NCBI GenBank assembly: GCA_945952415.1
Contig: CAMFIF010000002.1
Location: 124,001-188,000, forward strand
Reading direction: 5' to 3'
Length of the DNA stretch: 64,000 nt
DNA from: an uncultured Rhizobium sp.
Lineage (GTDB): Bacteria > Pseudomonadota > Alphaproteobacteria > Rhizobiales > Rhizobiaceae
The notes under the pieces are model-generated. The model was given only the letters and a program-made list of their open reading frames with translations, searched no databases and had not been told where the DNA came from. This document shows positions 8,746 to 18,200 of this stretch, piece after piece. Position 1 is the first letter of the stretch, and every line of letters begins with the position of its first letter. The translations under genes and the position numbers were made by a program.

Positions 8746-10884
8746 TCAGGCGAGGATCGCCAGAAGCAGGAGCGCCACGATGTTGGTGATCTTGATGGCC
8801 GGATTGACGGCGGGGCCCGCCGTATCCTTGTAGGGATCGCCGACCGTATCGCCCGTGACCGATGCCTTGTGCGCATCCGATCCCTTCAGATGGCGCACGC
8901 CGTCCTTATCGACGAAGCCATCCTCGAAGCTCTTCTTGGCATTGTCCCAGGCGCCGCCGCCCGAGGTCATGGAGATCGCGACGAAGAGGCCGTTGACAAT
9001 GACCCCGAGAAGCGAGGCGCCGAGCGCCGCGAAGGCCGAGGCCTTGGAGCCCGAGATCAGCAGCACGCCGAAATAGACGACGATCGGTGCGAGAACTGGC
9101 AGCAGCGAGGGAATGATCATTTCGCGGATCGCGGCCTTGGTCAGCATGTCCACCGCCCGGCCGTAATCCGGCTTGTCCTTGCCTTCCATGATGCCTGGCT
9201 TCTCGCGGAATTGCCGGCGCACTTCCTCCACCACAGCCCCGCCCGCGCGGCCGACCGCCGTCATGGCGATGCCGCCGAAGAGGTAGGGAATGAGACCGCC
9301 AAAGATCAGGCCAGCCACCACATAGGGGTTGGAGAGATCGAAGGAGACCTCCTTCACGTCGGCGAAATAGGGAAACTGCGCCGAATTCGCGACGTAATAT
9401 TTCAGGTCGTAGGAATAGGCGGCGAAGAGCACGAGCGCGCCGAGACCCGCCGAACCGATCGCATAGCCCTTGGTTACGGCCTTGGTCGTGTTGCCCACGG
9501 CATCGAGCGCATCCGTTACCTTGCGCACCTCGGGCGGCAGGTGGGACATTTCCGCAATGCCGCCGGCATTGTCGGTGACGGGGCCAAAGGCATCGAGCGC
9601 GACGATCATGCCGGCAAGGCCGAGCATGGCCGTAACCGCGATGCCCGTGCCGAAGAGGCCGCCGAGCTGGTAGGTGGCGATGATGCCGGCGACGATGACG
9701 ATGGCCGGCAGGGCGGTCGATTCCAGCGATACGGCAAGGCCCTGGATGACATTGGTGCCGTGGCCGGTGACCGATGCCTGGGCGATGGAGTTCACCGGGC
9801 GCTTGTTGGTGCCCGTGTAATATTCGGTGATGACCACGATGAGCGCGGTAACGATGAGGCCGACCAGACCGCAGATGAAGAGCGAGGTGCCGTTGACGAA
9901 GGTGCCCGCCGTTGCCGTTTCCACATTGCCCCAGCCGATGGTGAGCGAGGTTGCCGCGCCAAGGCCGATAATCGAAAGCACGCCGGTTACGATCAGGCCG
10001 CGATAGAGCGCACCCATGATCGAATTGTCGGAGCCGAGCTTCACGAAGAAGGTGCCGATGATCGAGGTGAGGATGGAGAAGCCGCAGATCAGCAGCGGAT
10101 AGAGCATCACGCTGTCTATGACGGCGGTTCCTGCAAAGAAGATCGAAGCGAGAACCATGGTCGCGACGACCGAGACCGCATAGGTTTCGAAAAGGTCTGC
10201 GGCCATGCCCGCACAGTCGCCGACATTGTCCCCCACATTGTCGGCAATGGTTGCGGGATTGCGCGGGTCATCCTCCGGAATGCCCGCTTCCACCTTGCCG
10301 ACGAGGTCGCCGCCGACATCCGCACCCTTGGTGAAAATGCCGCCGCCGAGACGGGCGAAGATGGAGATGAGCGAGGCGCCGAAGCCGAGCGCCACGAGTG
10401 CATCCGTGACCTCGCGCGAGCCGCCGGTATGGCCGAGGACAGCGGTCAGGATGTAATAGTAGATCGATACGCCGAGCAGCGCGAGGCCGGCCACGAGAAG
10501 ACCGGTGATCGCGCCCGACTTGAAGGCGATTTCGAGACCCGCAGCGAGACTATTGGCCGAGGCCTGGGCCGTGCGCACATTGGCGCGAACCGACACATGC
10601 ATGCCGATGAAGCCCGCAGCCCCGGACAGCACCGCGCCGATCAGGAAGCCGAAGGCGGCTTCGCCCGACAGGAGCAGCCAGGCGACGATGAAGACAAGAA
10701 CTCCGACGATGGCAATGGTTTTGTACTGGCGCGTGAGATAAGCCTGCGCCCCCTCCCGAATATAGCCTGCGATCTCTTGCATGCGGGCGTTGCCCTGATC
10801 GGCGGCAAGCACCGATCGCGTTGCCCAGATGGCATAGACCACCGAAAGCAACCCGCATGCGATAACGCCAAATAGAATGGTCAT
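8746..10884 (-). CDS. hppA: K+-independent membrane H+-pyrophosphatase
   Basis: Integral membrane ion pump that couples pyrophosphate hydrolysis to proton export, 712 aa with about 15-16 hydrophobic segments. The pyrophosphate site motifs [11 protein letters not shown] and [16 protein letters not shown] and the loop [12 protein letters not shown] are intact. The subfamily-deciding motif reads GNTTKA; Lys at this place is known to mark K+-independent enzymes, whereas K+-dependent ones carry Ala. The ATG at 10884 has GGGAGGA about 10 bases upstream; the longer frame is not supported. The gene stands alone, 200 bases downstream of the MFS gene on the same strand. Confidence 0.96.
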   Translation of the reverse strand: MTILFGVIACGLLSVVYAIWATRSVLAADQGNARMQEIAGYIREGAQAYLTRQYKTIAIVGVLVFIVAWLLLSGEAAFGFLIGAVLSGAAGFIGMHVSVRANVRTAQASANSLAAGLEIAFKSGAITGLLVAGLALLGVSIYYYILTAVLGHTGGSREVTDALVALGFGASLISIFARLGGGIFTKGADVGGDLVGKVEAGIPEDDPRNPATIADNVGDNVGDCAGMAADLFETYAVSVVATMVLASIFFAGTAVIDSVMLYPLLICGFSILTSIIGTFFVKLGSDNSIMGALYRGLIVTGVLSIIGLGAATSLTIGWGNVETATAGTFVNGTSLFICGLVGLIVTALIVVITEYYTGTNKRPVNSIAQASVTGHGTNVIQGLAVSLESTALPAIVIVAGIIATYQLGGLFGTGIAVTAMLGLAGMIVALDAFGPVTDNAGGIAEMSHLPPEVRKVTDALDAVGNTTKAVTKGYAIGSAGLGALVLFAAYSYDLKYYVANSAQFPYFADVKEVSFDLSNPYVVAGLIFGGLIPYLFGGIAMTAVGRAGGAVVEEVRRQFREKPGIMEGKDKPDYGRAVDMLTKAAIREMIIPSLLPVLAPIVVYFGVLLISGSKASAFAALGASLLGVIVNGLFVAISMTSGGGAWDNAKKSFEDGFVDKDGVRHLKGSDAHKASVTGDTVGDPYKDTAGPAVNPAIKITNIVALLLLAILA

Positions 10885-11084
10885 TTCGCATTGTCCTCCC
10901 ATAGCGCCGGCGCGTGTGGTCCGGCCGTGAATGCAGGTGGGTTCGGCGCCTCCCACGTCGAGGCCCCCTGCCGCAAGGGAGATTGCGTGCTGGTTAACCC
11001 GGCGTCAAGTCCCGTTAACAATATGGAAATATGGGGCTTGCCGTTCCGCAAGCCTGGCACAGGCAAGCCGGCAAAGGGCCGGTT

Positions 11085-12311
11085 TCAGGCCTTGCGGGCG
11101 CGGCGCTCGCCGAGCGCGAGGGCTCCCAGAAGTGCGAGGCAAAGCAGCACGACCGGCCAGATCACCAGATTCATGGCCATCCAGCCGAAGGCCGCGAAAA
11201 TCTTGCCGGAAGCGAAAGAAGAAAGCGCCACCGTGCCGAAGAGAATGATGTCGTGGAAGCCCTGCACCTTGTCGGCCTCCTCCGGCCGGTAACTGGAGGC
11301 GACGATGGCTGTCGAGCCGATGAAGCCGAAATTCCAGCCGAGGCCGAGCAGGATCAGCGCACCCCAGAAATTCCAGAGCTGAATGCCCAGATGGGCGACG
11401 ATGGCACAGCCGAGCAGGATGACGAGGCCCGCCGCCACGATCCGCTCCGTCCCGAAACGCTGGATGAGCATGCCGGTAACGAAGCTCGGCGCGAACATGG
11501 CAAGCACGTGCCACTGGATGCCGAGGGTGGCGAGATCCGGCGAGAAGCCGCAGCCGATCACCATGGCCAGCGGCGCACCCGTCATCATGAAGGTCATCAG
11601 CGCATAGGTGGAGATGCCGCAGATCATGCCGGTGAGGAAGCGCTGGGTAAGGATGATCTCCCGCAGCGGCCGGCCGGGCGATGCGGCTGCCTGGGCCGGG
11701 GTCACCAGCGGCGGCAGTTTCAGGAAGGAGAGAATGCCGACGGCCAGCAGGCCGAGCGGCACCAGCGCCACGAAGGAACCGGCAAAAAGTACGGGCTCCA
11801 GCAGGTTTTTAGCGAGAATCGCGAGCTGGGAACCGACGACGGCGGAAACGATGCCGCCGGCAAGGATCCAGGAGATCGCCTTGGCCTTGAAGAAGGATGG
11901 CGAGGCATCGGCAGCGGCGAAGCGGATCTTCTGGGTAAAGCCGGAGGAGAGACCGACAATGGCAAGCGCCAGCGCAAACATCCAGAAATCGGAGCGGTAA
12001 AGGGCAAGTGCCGCAAGCGCGCCGCCGCTGGCAAGAGCGAGCCCGCCGAGCATGAAGCTTGCCTGTCGGCCAAAGCGCCGGCTGACAGCCGCGATTGCGA
12101 CCGCGCCCAGCGCGACCCCGATGTTGAAACCGGTGAGCGGTGCGGTGGCCAGCGACTTGTCGAGACCGAGGAGCTGGTGGCCGGCAAGGCTGCCGACGGC
12201 AAAGCTGATCGGCCCGGCCGCGCCGAGGACGGCTTGAGCGGCCGTCAGGACATAGACGTTAAAGCGCGCGGCGCGAAGCTGCCGATCCAGTCCATTCGCT
12301 CCGGCATCCAT
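11085..12311 (-). CDS. MFS transporter
   Basis: Major facilitator superfamily protein of 408 aa with 12 predicted membrane segments. The loop between segments 2 and 3 reads SRRFGRQ, and the corresponding half-repeat loop in the second half reads IQRFGTERI. The ATG at 12311 has AGGAGT 7 bases upstream and is preferred to a GTG three codons earlier. It begins 23 bases after nusB, so it probably ends the ribH-nusB transcript. The substrate is unknown. Confidence 0.88.
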   Translation of the reverse strand: MDAGANGLDRQLRAARFNVYVLTAAQAVLGAAGPISFAVGSLAGHQLLGLDKSLATAPLTGFNIGVALGAVAIAAVSRRFGRQASFMLGGLALASGGALAALALYRSDFWMFALALAIVGLSSGFTQKIRFAAADASPSFFKAKAISWILAGGIVSAVVGSQLAILAKNLLEPVLFAGSFVALVPLGLLAVGILSFLKLPPLVTPAQAAASPGRPLREIILTQRFLTGMICGISTYALMTFMMTGAPLAMVIGCGFSPDLATLGIQWHVLAMFAPSFVTGMLIQRFGTERIVAAGLVILLGCAIVAHLGIQLWNFWGALILLGLGWNFGFIGSTAIVASSYRPEEADKVQGFHDIILFGTVALSSFASGKIFAAFGWMAMNLVIWPVVLLCLALLGALALGERRARKA

Positions 12312-12334
12312 TCGATCCACTCCTGATCCAGGGT

Positions 12335-12832
12335 CTATTTGCGGGCGGGGTCGCGCACCTGCTTGGCAATCCGGTCGAGAACCGCATTGACGAGCTTCGG
12401 CTCCTCGTCTTCGAAGAATGCCTTGGCGATTTCCACATATTCCGTGACGATGACCGGGATCGGAACGTCCTTGCGCTCCAGAAGCTCGAAGACGCCGGCG
12501 CGCAGGATGGCGCGCACGGTGCTGTCGATACGCGAGAGGGCCCAGTCGTCCTGCAGCGCGCCCTTGATCAGCGGATCGAGCTTCAACTGGTCACGGACGA
12601 CACCGGCGACGATGGAGCGGAACCAGGAGGGGTCGGCCTTCAGATAGGTATCGCCATCGATTTCCTGGCCGAGGCGGTGTTCTTCATATTCGGCCACGAC
12701 CTCCAGTACGCCGCCGCCACCGATATCCATCTGATAGAGGGCCTGGACGGCGGCAAGCCGTGCGGCACCACGCTGGTTGGCGGTCTTGACGGCCGGCGCT
12801 GCGGCGGGGGTCTGATCGTCCTTGCCGGTCAT
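12335..12832 (-). CDS. nusB: Transcription antitermination factor NusB
   Basis: RNA-binding factor that pairs with NusE (S10) at boxA to antiterminate rRNA transcription. The 165-aa protein has an Ala-rich N-terminal extension of about 22 residues before [16 protein letters not shown], and the family C-terminus [14 protein letters not shown] and FVNAV-like [11 protein letters not shown]. It starts four bases after ribH, a conserved pairing. Confidence 0.95.
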   Translation of the reverse strand: MTGKDDQTPAAAPAVKTANQRGAARLAAVQALYQMDIGGGGVLEVVAEYEEHRLGQEIDGDTYLKADPSWFRSIVAGVVRDQLKLDPLIKGALQDDWALSRIDSTVRAILRAGVFELLERKDVPIPVIVTEYVEIAKAFFEDEEPKLVNAVLDRIAKQVRDPARK

Positions 12833-12836
12833 GGTC

Positions 12837-13292
12837 TCAGGCTCCCAGCTTCTTCTTCAGCGCAATCATCGAAAGGGCTGCACGGGCGGCGAAACCGCCC
12901 TTGTCCTTTTCGCTGCGCTTCACGCGGGCCCAGGCCTGCGCCTCGTTTTCCACCGTCATGATGCCATTGCCGAGGGCCAGGCTTTCGCTGACGGCGAGAT
13001 CCATGAGGGCGCGGGAGGATTCGTTGGAGACGATGTCGAAATGATAGGTCTCGCCGCGGATCACCATGCCGAGCGCCACGAAGCCATCATAGCGGGTGCC
13101 GCCATTTTCCGCGCCGTCGAGGGCCATGGAGATGGCCGGCGGGATTTCCAGCGCGCCCGGCACGGTCACGATGTCATAGGTGGCACCGGCTTCGTCGAGT
13201 GCGGTCTTTGCGCCATCCAGCAGGGCATCGGACATGTCGTCGTAGAAGCGGGCTTCGACAATAAGGATGTGCGGACGGGACGGCTCGGACAT
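12837..13292 (-). CDS. ribH: 6,7-dimethyl-8-ribityllumazine synthase
   Basis: Penultimate step of riboflavin synthesis: condenses the ribityl-aminouracil with 3,4-dihydroxy-2-butanone 4-phosphate. The 151-aa protein shows [20 protein letters not shown] with the catalytic His, and GNGIMTVEN. It is followed by nusB. Unlike the usual rhizobial order it is not contiguous with ribE; two plus-strand genes intervene. I see no FMN riboswitch consensus in the 197 bases upstream. Confidence 0.95.
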   Translation of the reverse strand: MSEPSRPHILIVEARFYDDMSDALLDGAKTALDEAGATYDIVTVPGALEIPPAISMALDGAENGGTRYDGFVALGMVIRGETYHFDIVSNESSRALMDLAVSESLALGNGIMTVENEAQAWARVKRSEKDKGGFAARAALSMIALKKKLGA

Positions 13293-13489
13293 GGGGCACC
13301 TGAATCTGGAGGAAGGCCGCGGGCAAGGCGACAGGCGGCGGTCAAACCATGCCGGACCGCGATTGGCAAGTGTTTTTCAAGCATAGCTGGAATTTCAAGG
13401 CCGCATGGGGCACCAGCGGCCCCAAAATCTCGCCTATCGACAGGTCTTGTGCCAGATTGCATGAATTCGTCTCTGGAAGGGAGCGCCCT

Positions 13490-13987
13490 ATGGATCGCAC
13501 ACGCGTCATCGACCCACGCGAAACCGAGCTGGAAGAATGGAGCCAGGGAAGCCTCTTCGGCGGCAAGGATGCCCGGCTCGGCGCGCTCCTCGGACTGAAG
13601 CATCTTGGCATAGGCTATAGCGAGGTGCTGCCGGGCAAGAGCGGCTGTCCCTTCCATAACCATCATGTGGAAGACGAAGTCTTCGTGATCCTGGAGGGCG
13701 AAGGCACCTACCGGATCGGCCATGAGCGATTTGCCGTCCGCGCCGGACAGGTGCTCGGGGCGCCGGCGGGCGGGCCGGAGACCGCTCATCAGCTGATCAA
13801 TACGGGGTCCGTTCCGCTGCGATATCTGGTTATATCCACCAAGGCGGCGACGGAAATCTGCGAATATCCCGACAGCGGGAAGTTTCTTGCCAAGACGCTC
13901 GATCCCGAAACCGGCACCTACCGTTTCAACCAGATGGTCAGCGAGACCGAGAGTATCGATTACTGGCATGGGGAGCCCGGGGCCTGA
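13490..13987 (+). CDS. Cupin-domain protein
   Basis: 165-aa single-domain beta-barrel protein. Cupin motif 1 is PFHNHHVEDEVFVILEGEG, with His, His and Glu metal ligands, and motif 2 lies around APAGGPETAHQLINTG with a His. The C-terminus ends ESIDYWHGEPGA. ATG 13490 has AAGGGAG about 7 bases upstream. It is followed by a GNAT gene on the same strand, and both sit in an inverted position inside the riboflavin cluster. The reaction is unknown; sugar or small-acid binding is typical of such cupins. Confidence 0.87.
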   Translation: MDRTRVIDPRETELEEWSQGSLFGGKDARLGALLGLKHLGIGYSEVLPGKSGCPFHNHHVEDEVFVILEGEGTYRIGHERFAVRAGQVLGAPAGGPETAHQLINTGSVPLRYLVISTKAATEICEYPDSGKFLAKTLDPETGTYRFNQMVSETESIDYWHGEPGA

Positions 13988-14027
13988 GCCCATGCCAGTT
14001 TCCATCGCAACGAGGAAGACATTAACC

Positions 14028-14597
14028 GTGACAACGCCTGTGATCGAAACGGCCCGGATGCGGCTGCGCGTGGTCGCGCCCGGGGATCTCGAAGCCTATG
14101 TGGCGCTCTGGCAGGAGGAATCGGTGCTGCGCTATACGATCGGCACCGCACTGACCCGCGAGACCGCCTGGTCGCGCATCCTGCGCACCACCGGTCACTG
14201 GCAGGTCTTCGGCTTCGGCTTCTTCGTAATCGAGGACCGGGAAAGCGGCGCGCTGATCGGCGAAGCGGGCTTTCACGACATGAAGCGGGCGATCAAGCCA
14301 AGCCTCGAAGGCACGCTGGAGGCGGGCTGGATGCTTCTGCCGCCCTATCAGGGCAAGGGCGTGGCGGGCGAGGTGATGCAGGCCGCCATCCTTTGGGCGG
14401 AAGCGACCTTTCCGGACATGAATTTCTCCGCGATCATCGATCCCGAAAATACGCCGTCACGCACTCTTGCCCGCAAGCTCGGCTTTTCGGAAGGGATTGC
14501 GACCGAATATGCCGGTCACCCGACCATCATTTGCCGTAGGCCGGGAATTCGGCAAGCCTTGCGGCATAGCGCGCCATCGTATCCACCTCGAAATTGA
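14028..14597 (+). CDS. GNAT-family N-acetyltransferase (RimJ/RimL type)
   Basis: 189-aa acetyltransferase like those that modify protein N-termini or small amines: TPVIETARMRLRVVAPGDL at the start, EAGWMLLPPYQGKGVAGEV as the acetyl-CoA loop and DPENTPSRTLARKLGF near the end. I take GTG 14028, which has GAGGA 11 bases upstream; an ATG at 13992 is also possible but has no ribosome site. The stop at 14597 runs 71 bases past the ribE stop on the other strand, an unusually long convergent overlap; the last 23 or so residues look like read-through beyond the normal family end. Confidence 0.85.
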   Translation: MTTPVIETARMRLRVVAPGDLEAYVALWQEESVLRYTIGTALTRETAWSRILRTTGHWQVFGFGFFVIEDRESGALIGEAGFHDMKRAIKPSLEGTLEAGWMLLPPYQGKGVAGEVMQAAILWAEATFPDMNFSAIIDPENTPSRTLARKLGFSEGIATEYAGHPTIICRRPGIRQALRHSAPSYPPRN

Positions 14598-15144
14598 CCC
14601 GGTCGCCCACGCGGCGCTCGCCCCAAGTGGTGACCTCCAGCGTATGGCGGATGAGGAGCACATCGAAATCCGTGCCCTCCACCGCATTGACGGTGAGCGA
14701 GGTGCCATCGAGCGCAACAGAGCCCTTGGGCGCGACGAAGCGGGCGAGATGGGCGGGGGCGCGCAGCGTGTAACGCACCGCATCGCCTTCCGGCTTGATC
14801 GAAAGGATTTCCGCCGTCCCGTCCACATGGCCGGAGACGAGATGGCCGCCCAGCTCGTCGCCGATCTTCAGCGACCGTTCGAGATTGACCCTCGTGCCCG
14901 GCTGCCAGCCGCCGATGGTGGTGAGACGCAGCGCCTCCTCCCAGGCCTCCACCTCGTACCAGCGCTCGGCGCTGCCCTTTTCCGGAAGGGCGGTGACCGT
15001 CAGGCAGGTGCCCGCATGGGAAATGCTGGCGCCCATGTCGATCCCGGCCGGATCATAGGCAGTCCGGATCCTGAGGCGCACCCCTTGCGCAAGTGGCTCG
15101 ACGCTGTCGACGGTTCCGACATCGGTGACAATTCCGGTAAACAT
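14527..15144 (-). CDS. ribE: Riboflavin synthase, alpha chain
   Basis: Dismutates two lumazine molecules to riboflavin. The 205-aa protein has two lumazine-binding repeats: MFTGIVTDVGTV with SHAGTCLTVT in the first, and GGHLVSGHVDGTAEI with LDGTSLTVNAVEG in the second. The start overlaps the ribD stop by one base (TGATG). Downstream the plus-strand GNAT gene overlaps its 3' end by 71 bases. Confidence 0.96.
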   Translation of the reverse strand: MFTGIVTDVGTVDSVEPLAQGVRLRIRTAYDPAGIDMGASISHAGTCLTVTALPEKGSAERWYEVEAWEEALRLTTIGGWQPGTRVNLERSLKIGDELGGHLVSGHVDGTAEILSIKPEGDAVRYTLRAPAHLARFVAPKGSVALDGTSLTVNAVEGTDFDVLLIRHTLEVTTWGERRVGDRVNFEVDTMARYAARLAEFPAYGK

Positions 15145-16163
15145 CAGCGGTCTCTTTCGTAGTGGAAGGCCCGGTCGGGGCCGAAGTTTTCCGTGCGCAG
15201 GAGGCGAAAGCCGGCAGGCATATGGGTGCGAGTAAGCGGCGCGGCAATACCGTTCGCTCCGATTTCACCGGGACCTTCGAAAAGGAGGATGCGATCGACG
15301 AGATCGGCATCGAGGAAGAGCCGGGTAGCCTTTGCCCCGCCCTCGACGAGCAGCGAGGACAGGCCCTCCTCCGCCATGCGCGCCAGGATGTCCGGGAGCC
15401 CGGCTCCACCCGTATCCTCCAGCAGCGTCAGCGGCACGCGGTCTGCAGAGAGCCGGAGTCTGGAATGGGCCGGCAGTGACACGTTGCGCCCCAGCACGAA
15501 GCGATGCGGCGACCGGTTTTCCAGACCCGGCAGGCGCACGTCGAGCAGGGGATCATCGGCCAGCGCTGTGCCGGCGCCGACGAGGATCGCATCTATTTCG
15601 GCGCGCAGCGCATGCACCTGGGCGCGGGCGAGCGGGCCGGTGATCGCCACCTGCCCCTCCCCCTTGCGCCCGATCATGCCATCGGCGGAAACGGCAAGCT
15701 TCAGCGTGACATGCGGGCGTTTCTTCGTCTGGCGCATAAGATAGCCGGCAAGGACCGCCCTGCCCTCTTCCGCGCACAGGCCGGTTTCGACGGCAATTCC
15801 CGCCGCCTCGAGCATGGCAAGGCCCCGCCCGCTGACGCGCTGATCCGGATCGGTAACCGATACAACGACGCGGGCGACGCCAGACGCAATCAGCGCATCG
15901 GCGCAGGGAGGCGTCTTGCCATGGTGGGAACAGGGTTCGAGCGTGACATAGGCGGTCGCGCCGCGGGCCTTCGCCCCCGCTTCCGCCAGCGCCTGGGTTT
16001 CCGCATGGGGCCGCCCGCCAAGGGCCGTGATGCCGCGGCCGACGATCGCGCCATCGACGACGATAAGGCAGGCAACCGAGGGATTGGTGCCGGTGAGGCC
16101 CGTGTGCCAGCGCGCGAGCCTCAGCGCCGCGCCCATGAAGCGCTGGTCATCCGAGGCGGCCAT
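15144..16163 (-). CDS. ribD: Bifunctional deaminase/reductase RibD
   Basis: Performs deamination and then side-chain reduction in riboflavin synthesis, 339 aa. The N-terminal deaminase domain has the zinc motif HAETQAL with CSHHGKTPPC. The C-terminal reductase domain (from about 150) has KLAVSADGMIG, GAGTALADDPLLDVR and the SSLLVEGGA motif. It starts two bases after the nrdR stop and overlaps ribE. Confidence 0.96.
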   Translation of the reverse strand: MAASDDQRFMGAALRLARWHTGLTGTNPSVACLIVVDGAIVGRGITALGGRPHAETQALAEAGAKARGATAYVTLEPCSHHGKTPPCADALIASGVARVVVSVTDPDQRVSGRGLAMLEAAGIAVETGLCAEEGRAVLAGYLMRQTKKRPHVTLKLAVSADGMIGRKGEGQVAITGPLARAQVHALRAEIDAILVGAGTALADDPLLDVRLPGLENRSPHRFVLGRNVSLPAHSRLRLSADRVPLTLLEDTGGAGLPDILARMAEEGLSSLLVEGGAKATRLFLDADLVDRILLFEGPGEIGANGIAAPLTRTHMPAGFRLLRTENFGPDRAFHYERDR

Positions 16164-16165
16164 GA

Positions 16166-16645
16166 TCAGTGCCCGAGGCCCGGATCGCGGGCGATCTTGG
16201 CATTGATTTCCTCGATGACCTTTTCGAAATCCTCCGCATGGGAGAAATCGCGATAGACCGAGGCGTAACGGACGAAGGCCACATCATCGAGGCTTTTGAG
16301 CGCTTCGAGCACCTGAAGGCCGATCTGTTCGGAGGAGATTTCCACCTCGCCCGAGCTTTCCAGCCGCCGCACGATGCCCGATACGGCGCGCTCGATGCGG
16401 TCCCGCTCGACGGGCCGCTTGCGCAGCGCGATCTCAAAGGAGCGGACCAGTTTTTCCCGGTCGAAGGGCACCTTGCGGCCGGTCTTCTTCAGCACCATAA
16501 GCTCGCGCAGCTGCACCCGCTCGAAGGTGGTGAAGCGGCCGCCGCAATCGGGGCAGATCCGCCGGCGGCGGATGGAGGAACCGTCCTCGGCGGGCCGGGA
16601 GTCCTTCACCTGGGTATCCTCAGATCCGCAATAGGGGCAGCGCAT
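16166..16645 (-). CDS. nrdR: Transcriptional repressor NrdR
   Basis: Nucleotide-sensing repressor of ribonucleotide reductase genes, 159 aa. The zinc ribbon [17 protein letters not shown] with [13 protein letters not shown] is complete, followed by an ATP-cone domain with [13 protein letters not shown]. It lies between glyA and ribD, the conserved alphaproteobacterial order. No NrdR box was identified by eye near it. Confidence 0.97.
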   Translation of the reverse strand: MRCPYCGSEDTQVKDSRPAEDGSSIRRRRICPDCGGRFTTFERVQLRELMVLKKTGRKVPFDREKLVRSFEIALRKRPVERDRIERAVSGIVRRLESSGEVEISSEQIGLQVLEALKSLDDVAFVRYASVYRDFSHAEDFEKVIEEINAKIARDPGLGH

Positions 16646-16659
16646 TCCAATCCTCGCAA

Positions 16660-16698
16660 AATGAAAACGGGTGAAAAAGGGTCACCCCTTTTCCACCC
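16660..16698 (-). terminator. Hairpin between glyA and nrdR
   Basis: On the minus strand GGGTG-AAAAGGG pairs imperfectly with CCCTTTT-CACCC and is followed by GTTTTCATTTT. It may be a partial terminator that lowers nrdR-rib read-through from glyA. Confidence 0.6.
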
Positions 16699-16720
16699 GA
16701 AATCGCTGAATGACAAGCCC

Positions 16721-18016
16721 TTAGAGGTAGGGATACATGGGGAAGCGATCGGTCAGCGAGACCACCTTCGAGCGCACGCCTGCCTCGACGGCGGCATTGC
16801 CTTCGTCGGAGTTTGCAGCCTTCAGGCCGTCGAGCACTTCGATGATCAGGTTGCCGATTTCGCGGAATTCCGCTTCCTTGAAGCCACGGGTCGTGCCGGC
16901 CGGGGTGCCGAGACGGATGCCCGAGGTGACGAAGGGCTTTTCCGGGTCGAAGGGAATGCCGTTCTTGTTGCAGGTGATGTAGGCGCGGCCGAGGGCAGCT
17001 TCCGCCCGCTTGCCGGTTGCGTTCTTCTTGCGAAGGTCAACGAGCATCAGGTGGTTGTCCGTGCCGCCGGAGACGATGTCGAGGCCGCCGGCCACGAGGG
17101 TTTCGGAGAGCGCCTTCGCGTTCTTCACGATCTGGGCGGCATAGTCCTTGAATTCCGGCTTCAGCGCTTCGCCGAAGGCCACGGCCTTGGCGGCGATGAC
17201 ATGCATCAGCGGACCGCCCTGGAGGCCCGGGAAGACGGCCGAGTTGAACTTCTTCGCCAGTTCCTCGTCATTGGTGAGGATCATGCCGCCGCGCGGACCG
17301 CGGAGCGACTTGTGGGTCGTGGAGGTCGCGACGTGGCAGTGCGGGAACGGCGACGGATGCTGGCCACCGGCAACGAGGCCCGCAATGTGGGCCATGTCGA
17401 CCATCAGATAGGCGCCAATGGAATCGGCGATCTCGCGGAATCGCTTCCAGTCCCAGGTGCGGGAATAGGCGGTGCCGCCGGCGATGATCAGCTTCGGCTT
17501 GAACTTCTCGGCCTTGGCGGCGACATCGTCCATGTCGAGCTGGTGGTCTTCGGCGCGCACGCCATAGGAAACCACATTGAACCACTTGCCGGACATGTTG
17601 ACCGGGGAGCCGTGGGTCAGGTGACCGCCGGAGTTCAGGTCGAGTCCCATGAAGGTGTCGCCCGGCTGCAGCAGCGCCAGGAACACGGCCTGGTTCATCT
17701 GCGAACCGGAATTCGGCTGGACGTTGGCGAAGTTGACGCCGAACAGCTTCTTGGCGCGCTCGATGGCCAGCTCTTCGGCAATATCCACGAACTGGCAGCC
17801 GCCATAGTAGCGCTTGCCCGGGTAGCCTTCGGCATATTTGTTGGTCATGATCGAGCCCTGTGCTTCCAGCACGGCGCGCGAGACGATGTTCTCGGAGGCG
17901 ATCAGCTCGATTTCATGGCGTTGACGGCCAAGTTCCTTCTCGATCGCGCCGAAGATTTCCGGATCGGCATCGGCAAGCGTGCGGGAGAAGAAGACGTCGG
18001 TGTTACCAGAGGTCAT
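16721..18016 (-). CDS. glyA: Serine hydroxymethyltransferase
   Basis: PLP enzyme interconverting serine and glycine with tetrahydrofolate as one-carbon carrier, 431 aa (normal length). The PLP lysine lies in [31 protein letters not shown] and [13 protein letters not shown] are further family motifs. It is the first gene of the glyA-nrdR-ribD-ribE cluster on the minus strand. Confidence 0.97.
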   Translation of the reverse strand: MTSGNTDVFFSRTLADADPEIFGAIEKELGRQRHEIELIASENIVSRAVLEAQGSIMTNKYAEGYPGKRYYGGCQFVDIAEELAIERAKKLFGVNFANVQPNSGSQMNQAVFLALLQPGDTFMGLDLNSGGHLTHGSPVNMSGKWFNVVSYGVRAEDHQLDMDDVAAKAEKFKPKLIIAGGTAYSRTWDWKRFREIADSIGAYLMVDMAHIAGLVAGGQHPSPFPHCHVATSTTHKSLRGPRGGMILTNDEELAKKFNSAVFPGLQGGPLMHVIAAKAVAFGEALKPEFKDYAAQIVKNAKALSETLVAGGLDIVSGGTDNHLMLVDLRKKNATGKRAEAALGRAYITCNKNGIPFDPEKPFVTSGIRLGTPAGTTRGFKEAEFREIGNLIIEVLDGLKAANSDEGNAAVEAGVRSKVVSLTDRFPMYPYL

Positions 18017-18145
18017 GAATGGGGCTCCTAAGCTGGAAGTGCGCGGGAATGGGTCTTAACGCCCGCCAGTGGCAAGGGCAAGACGAAGAGCGACATTTGG
18101 TGCGCCAACTACGCTTCGCCCCCGGGCAAGGCCATCAAAACGACG

Positions 18146-18171
18146 AAAGCCGCGTCCGGGGACGCGGCTTT
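18146..18171. terminator. Bidirectional-type hairpin between ldtP and glyA
   Basis: An 11-bp perfect stem AAGCCGCGTCC / GGACGCGGCTT with a two-base loop is flanked by A and T runs. It lies 30 bases past the L,D-transpeptidase stop and probably ends that transcript. Confidence 0.75.
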
Positions 18172-18200
18172 TGTGATGATTCATGTTTTTTGCAGCGCCC

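Noticed and set aside
8704-10875. 723-codon plus-strand frame across hppA
   Set aside because: Antisense to a conserved pump; the product is highly charged with no recognisable domain.
10885-11084. Inverted repeats GGCTTGCC/GGCAAGCC between the MFS gene and hppA
   Set aside because: The stems are short and imperfect with no T run, and nearby GC-rich sequence offers alternatives, so I did not call a terminator or operator.
13293-13489. Possible FMN riboswitch before ribH
   Set aside because: The conserved FMN-element blocks are not seen in either orientation.
16169-18031. 620-codon plus-strand frame across nrdR and glyA
   Set aside because: Antisense to two genes with full motifs.
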